DNA from: Hysterium pulicare CBS 123377
Taxonomy: Eukaryota > Ascomycota > Dothideomycetes > Hysteriales > Hysteriaceae
Assembly (NCBI GenBank): GCA_000467715.1
Contig: AJFK01000627.1
Location: 1-64,000, forward strand
DNA: 64,000 nucleotides
Direction: 5' to 3'
Shown: in pieces, positions 35,586 through 47,413 of the stretch
How the letters are laid out: every line of letters starts with the position of its first letter
Position numbering within the stretch: position 1 is the stretch's first letter
The notes under the pieces: model-generated
Told to the model about the DNA's origin: nothing
What the model saw: only the letters and a program-made list of their open reading frames with translations
Databases searched by the model: none
Made by a program: the position numbers and the translations under genes

Positions 35586-37610
35586 ATGTTGTTGCTCACT
35601 CTGCTCACAGGAGTCGTTGGCCTGAGTTGCGCTCATCCAGCTTCAAGGCTGCGAGCAGCTAGAGAGCCGGAGAAATGGCTCGATCGAAGACAATCGGCTT
35701 CGGCGTATCCGCCTCATACGATTGATATGCCTGTAGGTCACGTTGTCTTGATGTCTTCAAAATTCGCCTGTTGACCGTCTGTAGATTGATCATTTCCCGC
35801 ACAGCCCTCGTTATGCCCCTCATGCAAAAGGAACTTTCGAGCAAAGATATTTCTTCGATTCATCATACTATAAGCCTGGAGGCCCAGTCTTTCTTTACAT
35901 TGGAGGCGAGACTAGTGGTGAAAGCCGTTTTTCTAATCTCAAGACCGGACGTAAGAATTAGACGATGCTCTGGGACTTCACTTTTTGACTCGACTTTTTG
36001 TAGTGATCCAAATTCTTATGCAACAGTTTAATGGCCTTGGGGTTATTCTAGAGAATCGATATTACGGAGACAGCTATCCGTTCAACACCAGTACGACAGA
36101 TGAATTGGCGTATTTGACTACGGAGCAGAGTAAGTCCTCCCCTACAATCGATTGCTATTTCCTTTACAATTAACCATCTTGTTAGCAATTGCCGACAATG
36201 CTTATTTTGCCAAACATGCAACATTCCCGGGCATTGATGCGAATCTTACCGCTCCTGGTACGCCATGGATCATGTACGGGGGTAGCTTGGCTGGTGCGCA
36301 AACAGCGTTCACCATAAAAACCTACAACGATCTCTTCGCCGGTGGAATTGGAGCCAGTGCTACCGTCCAAGCACTATTGTCATACCCGCAATGGTACGAT
36401 CCAATCCAGAAGTATGGTCCATCCGACTGCGTATCGAGCATCAATGCCATCGTTGACAACATCGATCGGGTAATTGCTTCAGGCGACGAGGATGATATTC
36501 AGACAGTCAAGAACATCTTTGGTCTTGGGGCTTTGAAGGATCTTCGAGATTTCGCAATGACGATAGCATTTCCCCGTAAGTCGTTGCTTTGGGATCATGT
36601 GAGCGCCAAACTGTTCTAATCTAGGTAACTGTATAGTCGGAGGCCCTATGAATTATCCCACAAACACTTGGCAGGAACTCGGTTGGTATCCTGGTGCTCC
36701 CCAGGACTTCTGGGAGTTTTGCTCCAACGTTACGAATCTTGATGCCCCGGAGGAAATTACCCAAGTTGATTATACTCTTGCCAAATATACGCATGGCGAG
36801 CCCTGGACTAACTTAGGAAACTATGCCAACTACGTTAAAAATACCCTGGTTCCAATGTGTCCTGGTGATATCGATAGTACAGATGAAGGTTGCTTTGGGA
36901 CGCAAAATCGTACGTTCATGCTAGATTTGCAATGCTTTCAGCCTGCTAATTGGAATGCAGAGACGTATTGGGCGGACGTTACGAATGGTGGTGGACGCTC
37001 GTACTTATATTCAAGTATGCATCTATAGTAGTCCATCCTCAAAGATATACAGTCTGCTAACTCTGACAGCTTGTTCCGAGGAAGGGGGTTACCAAGTCGC
37101 GTACCAGCACCGCCCGTCGCTAGTTCTCAGGGTATTGAAGGATGATTACACGTAAGTAACAAATACCGATTCCTCTCCAACATTTCCTCTAACCCAGTGC
37201 ACTGCTGCGCTCTCTGTAAATACCGCCCCCACACATACGAATTACTAACGAGAGCCTACAGTCAACAATGGTGCGACTGGGCGTTCCCTCCCGGCCAGTA
37301 CAACAAGATCCCCGCATCGCCGGAGCTCTACCAATACAACAAGTACGGTGGCTGGAACATCCAAGCCGATAACCTCGCACTGATAGACGGAGATCAAGAT
37401 GTCTGGCTCGACCTCTGCTACCACTCCAATCTCGCTCCGTCACCACGTTATTCCTCAGATCTCCATCCTGAATATCTCATAACCGGCGCCGGGCATCATT
37501 GGGATTCGTATGGCATCAAAAACGTCTCTGCAGAGCCTCAATTTATACGTGAGGCACATCTGTGGGAGATCAGAACGGTGAAGAAGTGGCTCAGAAACTT
37601 TAATTCTTGA
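35586..37610 (+). CDS. secreted S28-family serine carboxypeptidase
   Basis: Seven exons are proposed (35586-35732, 35785-35950, 36004-36129, 36186-36575, 36637-37014, 37070-37151, 37262-37610), giving 545 aa with all phases consistent. A signal peptide (MLLLTLLTGVVGLSCAHP) precedes DHFPHSPRYAPHAKGTFEQRYFFD and GGPVFLYIGGETSGES, both typical S28 features. The nucleophile Ser lies in MYGGSLAGAQTAFT near residue 180, where most relatives have GGSYAG. The acid is Asp in LIDGDQDVWLDLC near 473 and the base is His in GAGHHWDSYG near 507. ENRYYGDSYP is also diagnostic. S28 enzymes cleave Pro-Xaa bonds from peptide ends; the enzyme is probably extracellular and active at acid pH. The gene is intron-dense compared with its neighbours. 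Confidence 0.94.
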
Positions 37611-37963
37611 AAATCTGGAGAAGCTATGATTGCATCGTTGGATCAGGCTAGTATAGAAAGATTGAGCTATGGAAAACCAGCGAGGTCCAGTTCGCATCCT
37701 TGGGAGCTATTGAATGTCATAGAACTGCTACATGCTGAATTAGAGGGTATAGTGTAAAAGGTCTAGAATTGGAAAAACTTTTCTTAAAACCCTCCTAGAG
37801 CAGTCATTTCTATAGAAATTGTAGACTTCAGCTCCCACAGTCCTGAACGTTTTGTTCCTCGTTGCTCGCTTTTCGTTTCTCATAGCTCAGTCCTACTCCT
37901 CCATCATCCCTCTCCTCCGCATCCACCCTATCCTTTCTCATCCACCTCCCACATACCTCCCCC
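37611..37963. other. intergenic, convergent 3' ends
   Basis: About 350 bp between the S28 gene (+) and the first orphan ORF (-). No gene was seen. Confidence 0.5.
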
Positions 37964-38605
37964 TCACTCCCCCAATTTCCCCATAACCGCCTCATAAATC
38001 CCCTTATGCTCCTCCTCTCCTTTCTCAACTACTCTATACCTCCCCACCACCCCCTCCAAAACCATCCCCGTCACAACCTCCCAGAGACTCCTCCCAGGCG
38101 CAAAAGCCTTAACCACCCCCTCTCCATCCTCTTCCTCTTCTCCTTCTAGTCCACTGACAACCCTAAACCCAATAACCCCATGTTTCGTGTTCGATTCCGC
38201 GTGATCGATGCAGTAGCCTATGTAGACGAGCTCGTAGGATATGCTGCTGCTGGTAGTGGAGCTCCGAAAATAGGAGAATGGATCGAGACGGTGGAGCGGG
38301 AGGAGGTCGGATGGGAGGTGGAGGGAGGCTGGGAGAGCGGCGTTGATGGTGGATATGGTTTTGGTTGGAGAGTAGATTGGGAAGAGGAAGATTGAGTGGG
38401 TGTATGTTTCGTGGGGGATGCGGGAGAGAGACATTTTTGTGGATGGAGTTGTTGCTTGTTGTTGAGTGGTTTGTTTTGGTGGTGTGGAAGAGGAGGGGAA
38501 AGAGGAGTCTGCACTTTGAGGGTTTAGTAGGTGGGGCTTTGGAAGGTAGGGCTTGCAGAGAGTGAAGATCCTGGGTAGAGTATGGAAGTGGGAAGGGAGG
38601 GGCAT
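37964..38605 (-). CDS. orphan protein A, probable diverged paralog of the next gene
   Basis: A single-exon ORF of 213 aa. An internal ATG at 38434 (MSLSRIPHETYTHS) may be the true start, because the first 57 residues are Pro/Ser/Thr/Gln-rich and low complexity. The folded part begins THSIFLFPIYSPTKTISTINAALP, then HRLDPFSYFRSS, SISYELVYIGYCIDHAES, an acidic loop, and a C-terminal helical region ending HKGIYEAVMGKLGE. I do not recognise the family. The order of hydrophobic blocks matches the neighbouring ORF at 38842-39867, which lies on the same strand 236 bp upstream. Confidence 0.68.
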   Translation of the reverse strand: MPLPSHFHTLPRIFTLCKPYLPKPHLLNPQSADSSFPSSSTPPKQTTQQQATTPSTKMSLSRIPHETYTHSIFLFPIYSPTKTISTINAALPASLHLPSDLLPLHRLDPFSYFRSSTTSSSISYELVYIGYCIDHAESNTKHGVIGFRVVSGLEGEEEEDGEGVVKAFAPGRSLWEVVTGMVLEGVVGRYRVVEKGEEEHKGIYEAVMGKLGE

Positions 38606-38841
38606 GGAGGTGGACTAGGTTAGTGCATCACGATTGAGCTGTGCGCACGGAGGTGAATGGCTTTTCCATCTTTGAGAGCTCGCACCTTTATCCCTAAAAC
38701 AAGTCTTTGATTTTCAAAGCCTGTCCTTTCCCGTTTATATCACCATGCTAATCCCGCACTCAGGACAAGACACTGAAGCCATAAAGCCCAATTTCAGCCA
38801 TAAACAACCCCCCTTTTCCCACTTTCCGTTATCCTTCGACC

Positions 38842-39867
38842 TCAAGGCCCAACATAAAACTCCAAATGCCTCATCGCCATCTCCCAAATCCCCCTGAACT
38901 CCGGATGCTCCTGCGTAACCCTCATCCCCTTCACCATCCACCCCCTCCTCACCATGCTCACGAGCTCCCCACATAGCGCAGGCGCACTCTCCGCATCCAC
39001 CGTCTTCCGCACGTTCCCCAACCAACACGCCGTCTGATCCGCCAGAAAGATAGCGAAAACCTGACACGGGACGACGCGGTTCGGCGCCATCATGAACGGG
39101 ATGTAGAGGAGGTTGTAGCTTGAGCTGATGCTGGTGTAGGCCATGCGGCCACCGGGTTGCGGCATCGGCTGCGGGTCGAGCATGTTGGTGCGGTAGGCGC
39201 GGTCGGTGGGGAGGTAGCGGTTTAGGGCGTGGAGGACGAGGTGGGCGTGCGTGATTGGGAAGATGTGGATTAGTGGGTATTGGACTGGGTACAGCGTGAG
39301 GTCGAGCCAGACGAAGGGGTTGGGTTGTGTGGGTGTGGGCGCTTGAGGTCGAGATAGAGTTTGTGATAGAGCTTGTCTGAGAGCTTGATCTGGGTCTGGA
39401 GCTGGAGTTGACTGTCTGGGAGCTGGTGCATTGTTGGCTGGAGTCGCTGGACGTGCTGTAGCTGCAGCGTTGTTCTGGTTGTGCTGAGCTTGGTTTGGGT
39501 CCATGGCGTCGTGTGTAGGAGCAACTGACAAGCTGTTTGGAGGGACTGTAGATTGTGGTGGTGGTGTAGGTGGTGTTAGAATAAACGTAGGTAAGGACTG
39601 ATGCACCTCAAGTCTTGGCAAAGCGTGCCTCGAATCCTGGGCTGGTGAAGGTGAGGTAATCGTCGGTGACGTCGCTGCAACGCGCTGAGTATTAGGTCTA
39701 AGTCCTGGGGCTTGCTGAGAGTGAAGTGGAAATTCAGGGGCTGGCTGTTCATGAAGTAGACCCCCTGAGTTGTTCACTTTTGATGCCTCTGCCGCATCTG
39801 GACTATTGACAGTAGGCTCCCTTACCACTGGTATCATGCGGGCATCGGGATGTATGTATCTAGACAT
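38842..39867 (-). CDS. orphan protein B, Pro/Gln-rich N-terminus, probable paralog of A
   Basis: A single-exon ORF of 341 aa with the first in-frame ATG at 39867. Residues 1-170 are disordered and rich in Pro, Ala, Gln and Asn (TPPTPPPQSTVPPN; QAQHNQNNAAATARPAT). The C-terminal half is folded: VQYPLIHIFPITHAHLVLHALNRYLP, then LDPQPMPQPGGR, SSSYNLLYIPFMMAPN, QVFAIFLADQTACWLGN, and HPEFRGIWEMAMRHLEF. These blocks follow the same order as in protein A, suggesting one small domain of unknown function present in two copies. No catalytic signature is visible. Confidence 0.72.
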   Translation of the reverse strand: MSRYIHPDARMIPVVREPTVNSPDAAEASKVNNSGGLLHEQPAPEFPLHSQQAPGLRPNTQRVAATSPTITSPSPAQDSRHALPRLEVHQSLPTFILTPPTPPPQSTVPPNSLSVAPTHDAMDPNQAQHNQNNAAATARPATPANNAPAPRQSTPAPDPDQALRQALSQTLSRPQAPTPTQPNPFVWLDLTLYPVQYPLIHIFPITHAHLVLHALNRYLPTDRAYRTNMLDPQPMPQPGGRMAYTSISSSYNLLYIPFMMAPNRVVPCQVFAIFLADQTACWLGNVRKTVDAESAPALCGELVSMVRRGWMVKGMRVTQEHPEFRGIWEMAMRHLEFYVGP

Positions 39868-42800
39868 AGTGTGCAAGTTGTTGTTACTTTAGGTATTCAA
39901 GTACGGCGATGAGCAAAGGAATGGGCTCTTAAATCTAAAATTCAGAGATATTCAGGTCAGTGATCGAGAGATAGTGATCTACTATATCACTTAAAGAAAT
40001 CAGTGATGAGGAATGTGATATATTTGGAGATTTCACAGAAGATTGATGAAGGGAGCAAACGAAATACATGGAAACAGATTGTATTTTTGAAGCTGATTTG
40101 CTTCGTGCCCAATATTTGTAGATATACAATCCCAAAATGAAATTATACAGTACCCCTGTAGACGCCCCATTGCTAGTATCACCCAGTATTCTTGCCATAT
40201 GAGGCACCAGAAGTCGACTTCAAGATAAGACAGAAATCAAAGAAGAGCCAAGAGCCGAGCAAGATCATGCTTGCTCAAGCAAAGGGGTATCAAAGCGCAG
40301 ACATTCCATCAAACTGTGAGCCAATTCCAATCAAATCTACCTTCGCCATCGTAGGGCTGAACATGGTTTTCAGCCTGGGAGAGAGAGACTGTCTCCCTCC
40401 TCCACACTCCGAGCCCTTCCCAATGACTGAAGCAACAGAGGATGAGGTGTCGGTGTTGAGTGATCGATGCTTGAGCCACATCAGATAGACAGCAAGGACG
40501 TCCCTGCCGTTCGGGATTCCTATGTGGCGAAGGCTGGAGCGTGTGGGGTGGTGGAGCGGAGCTAGGGACGGGACGAGCGGAAGTCAGCATTGTGGCTTGC
40601 CGATGGTGGAGTGGAGAGACTAACCGATTCGGGCCATGATGCAGAAGTTTGGAAGTTGAATCTCGGATAGTAATATCTGGGTGCTATTTTTGCTGGTAAG
40701 TGTGCTGAAGACTCTGATGGACAAGCAAATTGAGGACTGCAAGGTGGACAGTGCTTTGGATATAAATGTCGCCGCGGCGAGGAACGATGTTTAAGGCGGG
40801 ATGGCGAGTCAAAGTGACCCCCTAAAAATCAATCATCAAGCAACAAGAGAGATGACAGAAGCTGTAGGAAAAGACACGCGGCGAGCTCACGTTTTCTACC
40901 TGCCCAGCTTATCATTCCTTTCTTCGGGCCTCATAATAGCGGCATCCCGTCGGCGAGTCATCACTCAATCTTACCTGACCTTGTCGAAGATGGATCCCCC
41001 ACACTCCCACCCTCGTCCATATTCCGCAAAGGGCCACATACGCGAGATTCGAGAACCTGTGTAACGGGTCAAAGTGTAAAGCCAACACATCCTCAGCTGG
41101 CTTGGATGCGGAGGACGCGGGACTTAGTCTTGCAAGGGAGCGGGGTTACCAAACTGGATGAGCTGAAGATGATGGCAGTCTCCGAGGCAGATCCCCCACC
41201 GGTCATGACTGGGAGATTGGGGAGCGCCTTTGATGAGACTCCCAACAAGTTCGGATGCACTGCAAACCGAACAGAACGATCAAGAAACGTAGGTCATCAA
41301 AAGTCGCGTCAGCGCTCCCGGTTGGATCGTGGATGCGCGCCGGGATGATGGTGCATTGACAAGGGAGCGAGCGTGTGGAGCTGCGGCAGCTAGCATCCTG
41401 GAGCTGTCGGCTGGTTGCCTCGGGTTTCTGCCCTGCCAGCCCGTGAGACTGTTAGCAGTGAAAATTTTTCACGTCCCTTATCTTGTGATGAAGATTCGAA
41501 GGCAATCATCGTGGACGAGAATTGCTGTGTCGAAACAGTCGCTGAAGCTGGCGGCTTGCGGTCAGGGATCCTGCTCCCCACGCTCCAGATATCTGCATGC
41601 TGTGCTCAGGTACGCAATGCTGCGTCTGCCAGAAACGGAGTACAAGTCCGAGTGCAAGCCTGACGAGTAGCCTTGCGACAACGACAAGCTTGATGCGTTT
41701 CTGCATCGCACTTTGGCACTCGCCGCTCGGCCTGCAGACACAAGCCACTGTTCTGTGCTTCGAGCAGTGACCGCAAAGCGCTTACCCCATCCAGCCAGCT
41801 TGAGCCAGAGCTCTGGGCTCGCTGAAGCTTTGACGACGGCCGAGGATCGATAGCCATCCGCCCCGGCGGCTTTCCAAAAAGCCACAGCGTTGCAAGAGTG
41901 GAGACTCGAAAAGCACGCACCTCAAGCACATCAAACTCCGTTGCAGCGAGGGCGCCTTTAGGCTGTTGAGAGAGATCGGCAGGCTTCTGATCCAGTGACA
42001 AACCGTCGACGGAATCTTCTGCTGAGCAGATGATGTGGCCGTATCATCAAACCTTGGAACAGTTACAACAGCGATTACGCCAGGCGAGCAGGCAGAAACT
42101 TGGCGAGAACGAACTGGCAAAGTCGCCAACGGAGTTATTCTCCAGATTCCTAATCCACTGATAGAGTTCGACGCAGGTTCGTAAGCTCCTCAGAGGTTGC
42201 ATACTCCGCGTGTCGCTGTTGCAGTGTTCCTGGTTCTCGGTTCAGCTGGTTGCTTGGATGGCACGCTGAATCAACCTTGGTTACTTCTCGGGTACGTAAG
42301 ATGATGATGCGGGGAGAGCCTTGACAGTCGAGACCACTGGACAATATGGCATGCTGGATCTACCATTTGTCAATGAATTCTGTTGGGAAGGATTTGAATG
42401 AAACCGTCGCCCTTCACATGACAGACTAAATGGGTTAGTCTCCTGACTTGCTGACTAAGCATACCGACCGCTCCATCCGTCTCATCTGCTCTCGTGCAAT
42501 TGTTTGAACAAGAGATCTGACTTCAGATTTGCGGAATTGGGCAGCAGAACAGAATTGCGAACCTGTAGGAGCACTGGAGATTTGGAATGACTGCTCGTGT
42601 ATTTTAAGGCACCTTAAACCCTTGAACCTGAGGGATTTCGACGAAATGTGCTATACCAACAAGAAGGAAAACCGCCTTGGCCACTCAGCTAATTGCCTTC
42701 AACAGGTAAGAACCAAGCTCACACATAACACGCACAAGATCACCAAACCCAAATTCTTCAATTCCATCCGCCTCGTCACGGTCCGCACTCAACCAACCCA

Positions 42801-43826
42801 CTCGCCTAGTCGCCCTCTTCTCAGAATCACAACCAACCGGCTCCCTTCTCGCTCTTCCGCAAAAGCAAAGGCCACGCTAACACCAAACGTTTCGCCGCCG
42901 GCCTGGCTGAAGATGGCCGTACCTGTGGCTTATCTCCGCCCCTCTTCCCTCTCTAAACTCCTGATACCGTGTGTTGGCCGCATACGCGATGCATCACGGT
43001 GCTACCTACGAAACGCTCCACTAGCCACTCAAACACCCTGTTTCAGAAAAAAATCTTCGCAGCACGCGCGAATGCGCAGCTCAAGCCGGGTCGCTGGGAA
43101 TTCACCAATACCAAGTGTTTTGCGCAGCTATTCGCGATTCTGCGCAAAATCCAAATCGCAATACAGTGCAAGTGCAGTATTGGTGGCTGTGGCTGTGCAG
43201 ACACAACACCATGATTTGTGCACTAGGAACGATGCGCAGCACAACTCTCTCTGCTTGCACAACGACGGTCGGTGCACCAAGAGCGGCTCAAAATCGGGCC
43301 TCAGAAGGATTTATGTCAGGCACGCGTGCAGCCGAGAGGGTGTGTGAGACTTGTGCTGTGCTGGTCGGCACGCCGCCCGAATCCTCAGTTCGGCCGGCCG
43401 TCTCACCTGTTTGCTGAGGAAGAGTCGTTGGGCGGCATTTGGTCGGAACTTGGGCTCGATCGAGGGTCGGTTCCGCTCTTGGGACGCATTTGCTTCGTAT
43501 TCACTATTTCACGGGCAATGTGATTCGTGATTGATTGTTGGACTCCAATCGGGCTAAGCATTTTTGCTACATTTGGTGTAAAAGTAAGACGTGCGTGTAC
43601 TGTACTCCATACCAGCTACTGCTAAATTACAAAAAATTAATCGCGTGGGATATTTGACCTTCAAAGTCATCATCGTGAGGAAATAACCACAAAGTCGCTG
43701 TAGGGGGACCCAAAACCAGAAAGGAAATCTATAAAAGCACGAGCAGTAAATCGTAAAATGCCCAAACCTGAAAACAAGAATCATCAAAGAACTCCAGTGT
43801 CCTCTACCCAAACTCCTACGCTGTTG
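39868..43826. other. gene-poor region of about 4 kb
   Basis: No gene is recognised. Many overlapping frames exist (for example 41506-42129 on the minus strand, 42529-43347 on the plus strand), but they compete in several frames, have unusual amino-acid composition (Arg/Ser/Cys-rich) and no domain. The higher GC content near 41300-42150 inflates such chance frames. No terminal repeats, tRNA, or known transposon motifs were seen. It might contain non-coding transcripts or unrecognised lineage-specific genes. Confidence 0.4.
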
Positions 43827-44871
43827 CTACATAAACTCGTTAATCTGTACTAAGAGAGTAAAACCGACCAAAAGTTCCAATAAGCCCGTGAGTAATGCTT
43901 CTTGGAGGGCCCGCCTCGCCGCAATCATTGCGAAGACAGTAAACAGAGAAATAGATACAGTTGCACCAAATATGATGCCTTTAGTGCAATGCATGCGATT
44001 TTTGCCTGTATAAGAAGCGCCCCAAGCAGAAAGTATGAAGGTGAGAATAATAGCGACGATAAGAGCGACGGTGACGATGAAACGAGAACGTGATAGAGGG
44101 GCAAGAGGCTTCACGAGAGATGTGGCGGAAACGCGACCTTCCTCGGCGAGATCGTACTCATCGCGAATCATGTTGTTTCTACGTTGTCGGAGGTACTTGG
44201 TATCTGAAGAACGATAAGTAAATTAGACTTTCATTCAAGGTTATTAGGCCTTCGCTTACTCTTGCCATTGCGGCCGTTGGGTTGCTGCGTAAAAATGTCC
44301 TGTTGGTCGTTGGAAACCTCGCGAGGGCGATCGTTCTGTATGATAACCACTGGCTTCTTTGGTCGCTTGTGGGCCCTTCTAGTGTGTCGTATCGGCTCAA
44401 CTCCTGCCCAGTTGCCCAATCCGAGCAATTCTGTGTTGCGAACAGCTTCCCGCTCAGTGTCCGACCCTGAACCATGCGTCGCTGACAAGGATGATGCATA
44501 TAGAGCCGACCCCTTGCCTTTGCCATCGTTGGCATTTATAGGATAGCTCGTGCCGTTCGAGGTCGGTTTGGTATTGCTTGATTCCTTCCGCGAGCTGAAA
44601 ACCGATGTCGTCGGAGCCGTAGAGGTGGAGGCAACGGAGTGAGAGGTGTTGATATTGGTGTTGAGGTTGGATACAATGTCCTCGAGTTCAATTGGAGCTT
44701 CGGCGCGAAGGGCGAGTGTGGTTGGGTCATCATCGCGAGGTTGCCCAAGTATAGCGGCATGTACGGAGCGATGAATGTTACTCATAGAGTTGTCGAGGGT
44801 GGCTAGAACAAAACCTAATCAGAACTACTTCGAGTCTTAAATGTAGAACGAGGTGTCATACTCTCAGCCAT
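43827..44871 (-). CDS. two-transmembrane protein of unknown function
   Basis: Three exons are proposed (44871-44862, 44802-44260, 44203-43827), giving 309 aa. The first coding exon is only 10 nt (MAE plus one base); it joins to give MAETTLDNSMSNIHRS. An alternative is to start at the ATG at 44785. The N-terminal two thirds are polar, with a Ser/Thr/Asn-rich segment and a basic RRAHKRPKKPVVIIQND patch. The last third holds two hydrophobic helices (VTVALIVAIILTFILSAWGA and IIFGATVSISLFTVFAMIAA) and a third amphipathic stretch (ALLTGLLELLVGFTLLV). NTKYLRQRRNNMIRDEYDL precedes the first helix. I do not recognise a family. Confidence 0.75.
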
Positions 44872-47413
44872 TTCTCTCTAAATCGGAGAGTCGTTAAGCT
44901 GTGCAAGTGGCGCTGACTTATAGACATCCAAAATGTGTCTGGACGGAGGGGTACAACCGAAACGAAAATCTTGACAGTTATTTCGCTGGATCAGAGGAGG
45001 AGGAGCCGAGCGTAGGAAGGAGTAACTATGAAGTAAGTCGAAAGAGAGCGACGACTGTGTAGAGGTGAGTGGATGGTGCTAACGTGAGAAGTGGTCGGTT
45101 GAGAAGGTGGGTGGTGAGAGGTTATTGTAGCGCAAGCTTGGGAGGCTCGCACTCGCTCACGTATCTCGGCACACTGACACCGTGCGATCCAGAAGCCGTG
45201 ACGAGTAGCTCGCACCGAGCAGAACGCATCGCCGTCATCCGTCGAACGATTTGGGGTCTGTGCAGTGCGTTGCTCTAGCCAAAGGAGAAGCTCAGCTGGT
45301 GGGCAGGCTGTGCGAATTGATGTCGACGGCTTGCAAGAACGTCATTGCACAGAAGCTGCGACAGGATGTCACGAAGGTAGAAGACTCGAGAAATGTCATT
45401 TGCAAAATACAAAATTTCGTATTCGAGAATGTAGAAGGATCCAAGATAGACTGTGAAGCCTGACACGCAAGTGTTTTGTCGTGAGAGACCAAAACGCTTG
45501 CAGCGTTTACTTGCTTGAGATCGATCGAAACTCACCATTAAGGGCCTGACGTTTACAAGGTTTGGCCAGAAGCCGTCAAGATCTTCCCCTGGCTGTCAGC
45601 CAACACAGACGGATTGGACAAGCGGCCGAAGTCGAGAGGGCGCCGAAGACGACAGGGCTGCCAAGAAGCAGGAGAGGCGCAGTCGCAGTCGACGCTGGCT
45701 GCTCGAAGCGTGTTCGGGAACATTGATCGTGCCATGACCGCCCGGAGTCACTAAAGCCGACTCGGCCATGCAGGAGAGGCAAAGAAAGTGAAAGAGTAAC
45801 CGATTCGAGACTCTATGGGGCGGCGCGACGACGCTGATGCCAATGACACTGCAGCGCTTACTGTAGGAGTCTGATTGGAGCTCAGTATTCTGCTCGCCGT
45901 GCCGCATAACTGAATAGGCAGACTGAATTCTGGAGGCCCGAAGCCACCTCAACGACGCTGGTGGAGACTGGAGGAGGTTGGTGCGACGTTGTTGTCGAAG
46001 TTGAAGAAGAAATTGTGAGTTTAGTTCTCGTCATTCAATATTGGGTCGACTTCGGGAACCCCTATTTAGGGAAGCCGCATGTGACGCCGTGCTGAGAACG
46101 CGTCTGCTTTCGCAAACCAGTCCATCGTGTTGATTTACTCAAAACGCATTGCGTTCTGACAACAAACGCATCGACTTTGGCTTCAAGAGAGGTCGCTAAC
46201 GCAGCAGAAAGTCTCCATTGGTGGCAGGGAGCGGTCCTTGTCGTTAATCTCAGGCTCGTTCTTTAGCATTACTTGCTAACCCTCCTTGAAGGACCCCTAG
46301 TACTTACATGAACACTGACCGTCTCCTAGTTCAACAGACACCATTGTTCGAATATCGGTTCACACACCATACAGGTGCCTTCCACTCCTCTCTCCGTTAC
46401 CTACCTCCTCAGCGCATCCAGCACAGTCAGCCGACATCAAAAATACACTTTTGGAAGGGAACAATTCGAAGCAACATCCACCACTTGACTATCCAAATGA
46501 CCCGTGAGACGCAATCGAGTCAAAATTACACTCGCCGTGCATCGTGTCCGCAACTCATATATTTCACAATACAAGGAAACTTCAAAGAATTAGTGCAGAG
46601 CAATGAGATTGGCTGCATGGTAGAAAGATGTGAAAGTTGCTATGCAAGGGTCATCAATGGAGCATCGATTTGGGGGGAAATCATACTGCAGAGCCAGAAG
46701 CCAAAGCCCGACGCCCGGTTGAATACAAGATGGGACGGTATGTGATATCTGCTAAGAAGGTGTTGTTCGCTCTCCGTCCCATTAAGGTCGAGGAGAGCTA
46801 GCACACTACTCATCTAGATCAGCTCTCTTCTAACTATCTCGGCCTTTCCTAAAGCATAACAGTTCATTTAGATTATATCTCTTCATCTTGAAGTTTGTTG
46901 ACTAAGAAGTTTGAAAGGGCTCTGATTTAAGGTCCGTGCACCTTCTGACCATTCCGACCAATCAGAATGCTTCGAGATAAATTCTATCATGAAAAACTCA
47001 CAGCATTGTAAATTCAAAACCTATTTATCCATTGTAATGGCTCGCAACTCATATATAGCCGATAGATTTCGGAATCACGATTTCGGATCCAGGATGTCGC
47101 GCATTTGCACTCAGATTAGAGATTCCTGCGATGCAGATTGCGACCGAGAAATTGTGGGGTGGTAGACTGTGCTTGATCTTTTTTTTTGCGAGGTACTCGT
47201 AGGACCTGTTGAGTTCTTCAGGAGGTGTTCAACTTAATTTCCTAACTATCAAATCCCACATTTTAGGTTTTCCACCAAGGCTGTGAGTAAACCTTGGAAG
47301 TTAGGAAATTTTAGTATTGAGGATTACTTTCCCATCCGCTTCAACACTCGAGTGTTCATTCGATTACGCTAAACAGCTTCTTTCTTCTTCAGCTCTTCCT
47401 TCTCAACGCCATC
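44872..47413. other. gene-poor region of about 2.5 kb
   Basis: No secure gene. A 145-residue frame at 46308-46745 (+) has no domain and a composition rich in His, Gln and Arg. Most of it is mixed GC content, turning AT-rich at about 46800-47100. A T8 run occurs at about 47179. No repeats with clear ends or RNA genes were seen. Confidence 0.4.

Noticed and set aside
41506-42129. Four overlapping minus-strand frames
   Set aside because: All three frames are open in turn, the region is GC-rich, and none shows a domain or a consistent splice model.
42529-43347. 272-codon plus-strand frame
   Set aside because: Rich in Ser/Arg/Thr without hydrophobic core pattern, no ATG context or domain; another frame over the same DNA is also open. 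Kept as unassigned.
46308-46745. 145-codon plus-strand frame
   Set aside because: His/Gln/Arg-rich, no domain and lies in a region that otherwise looks non-coding.
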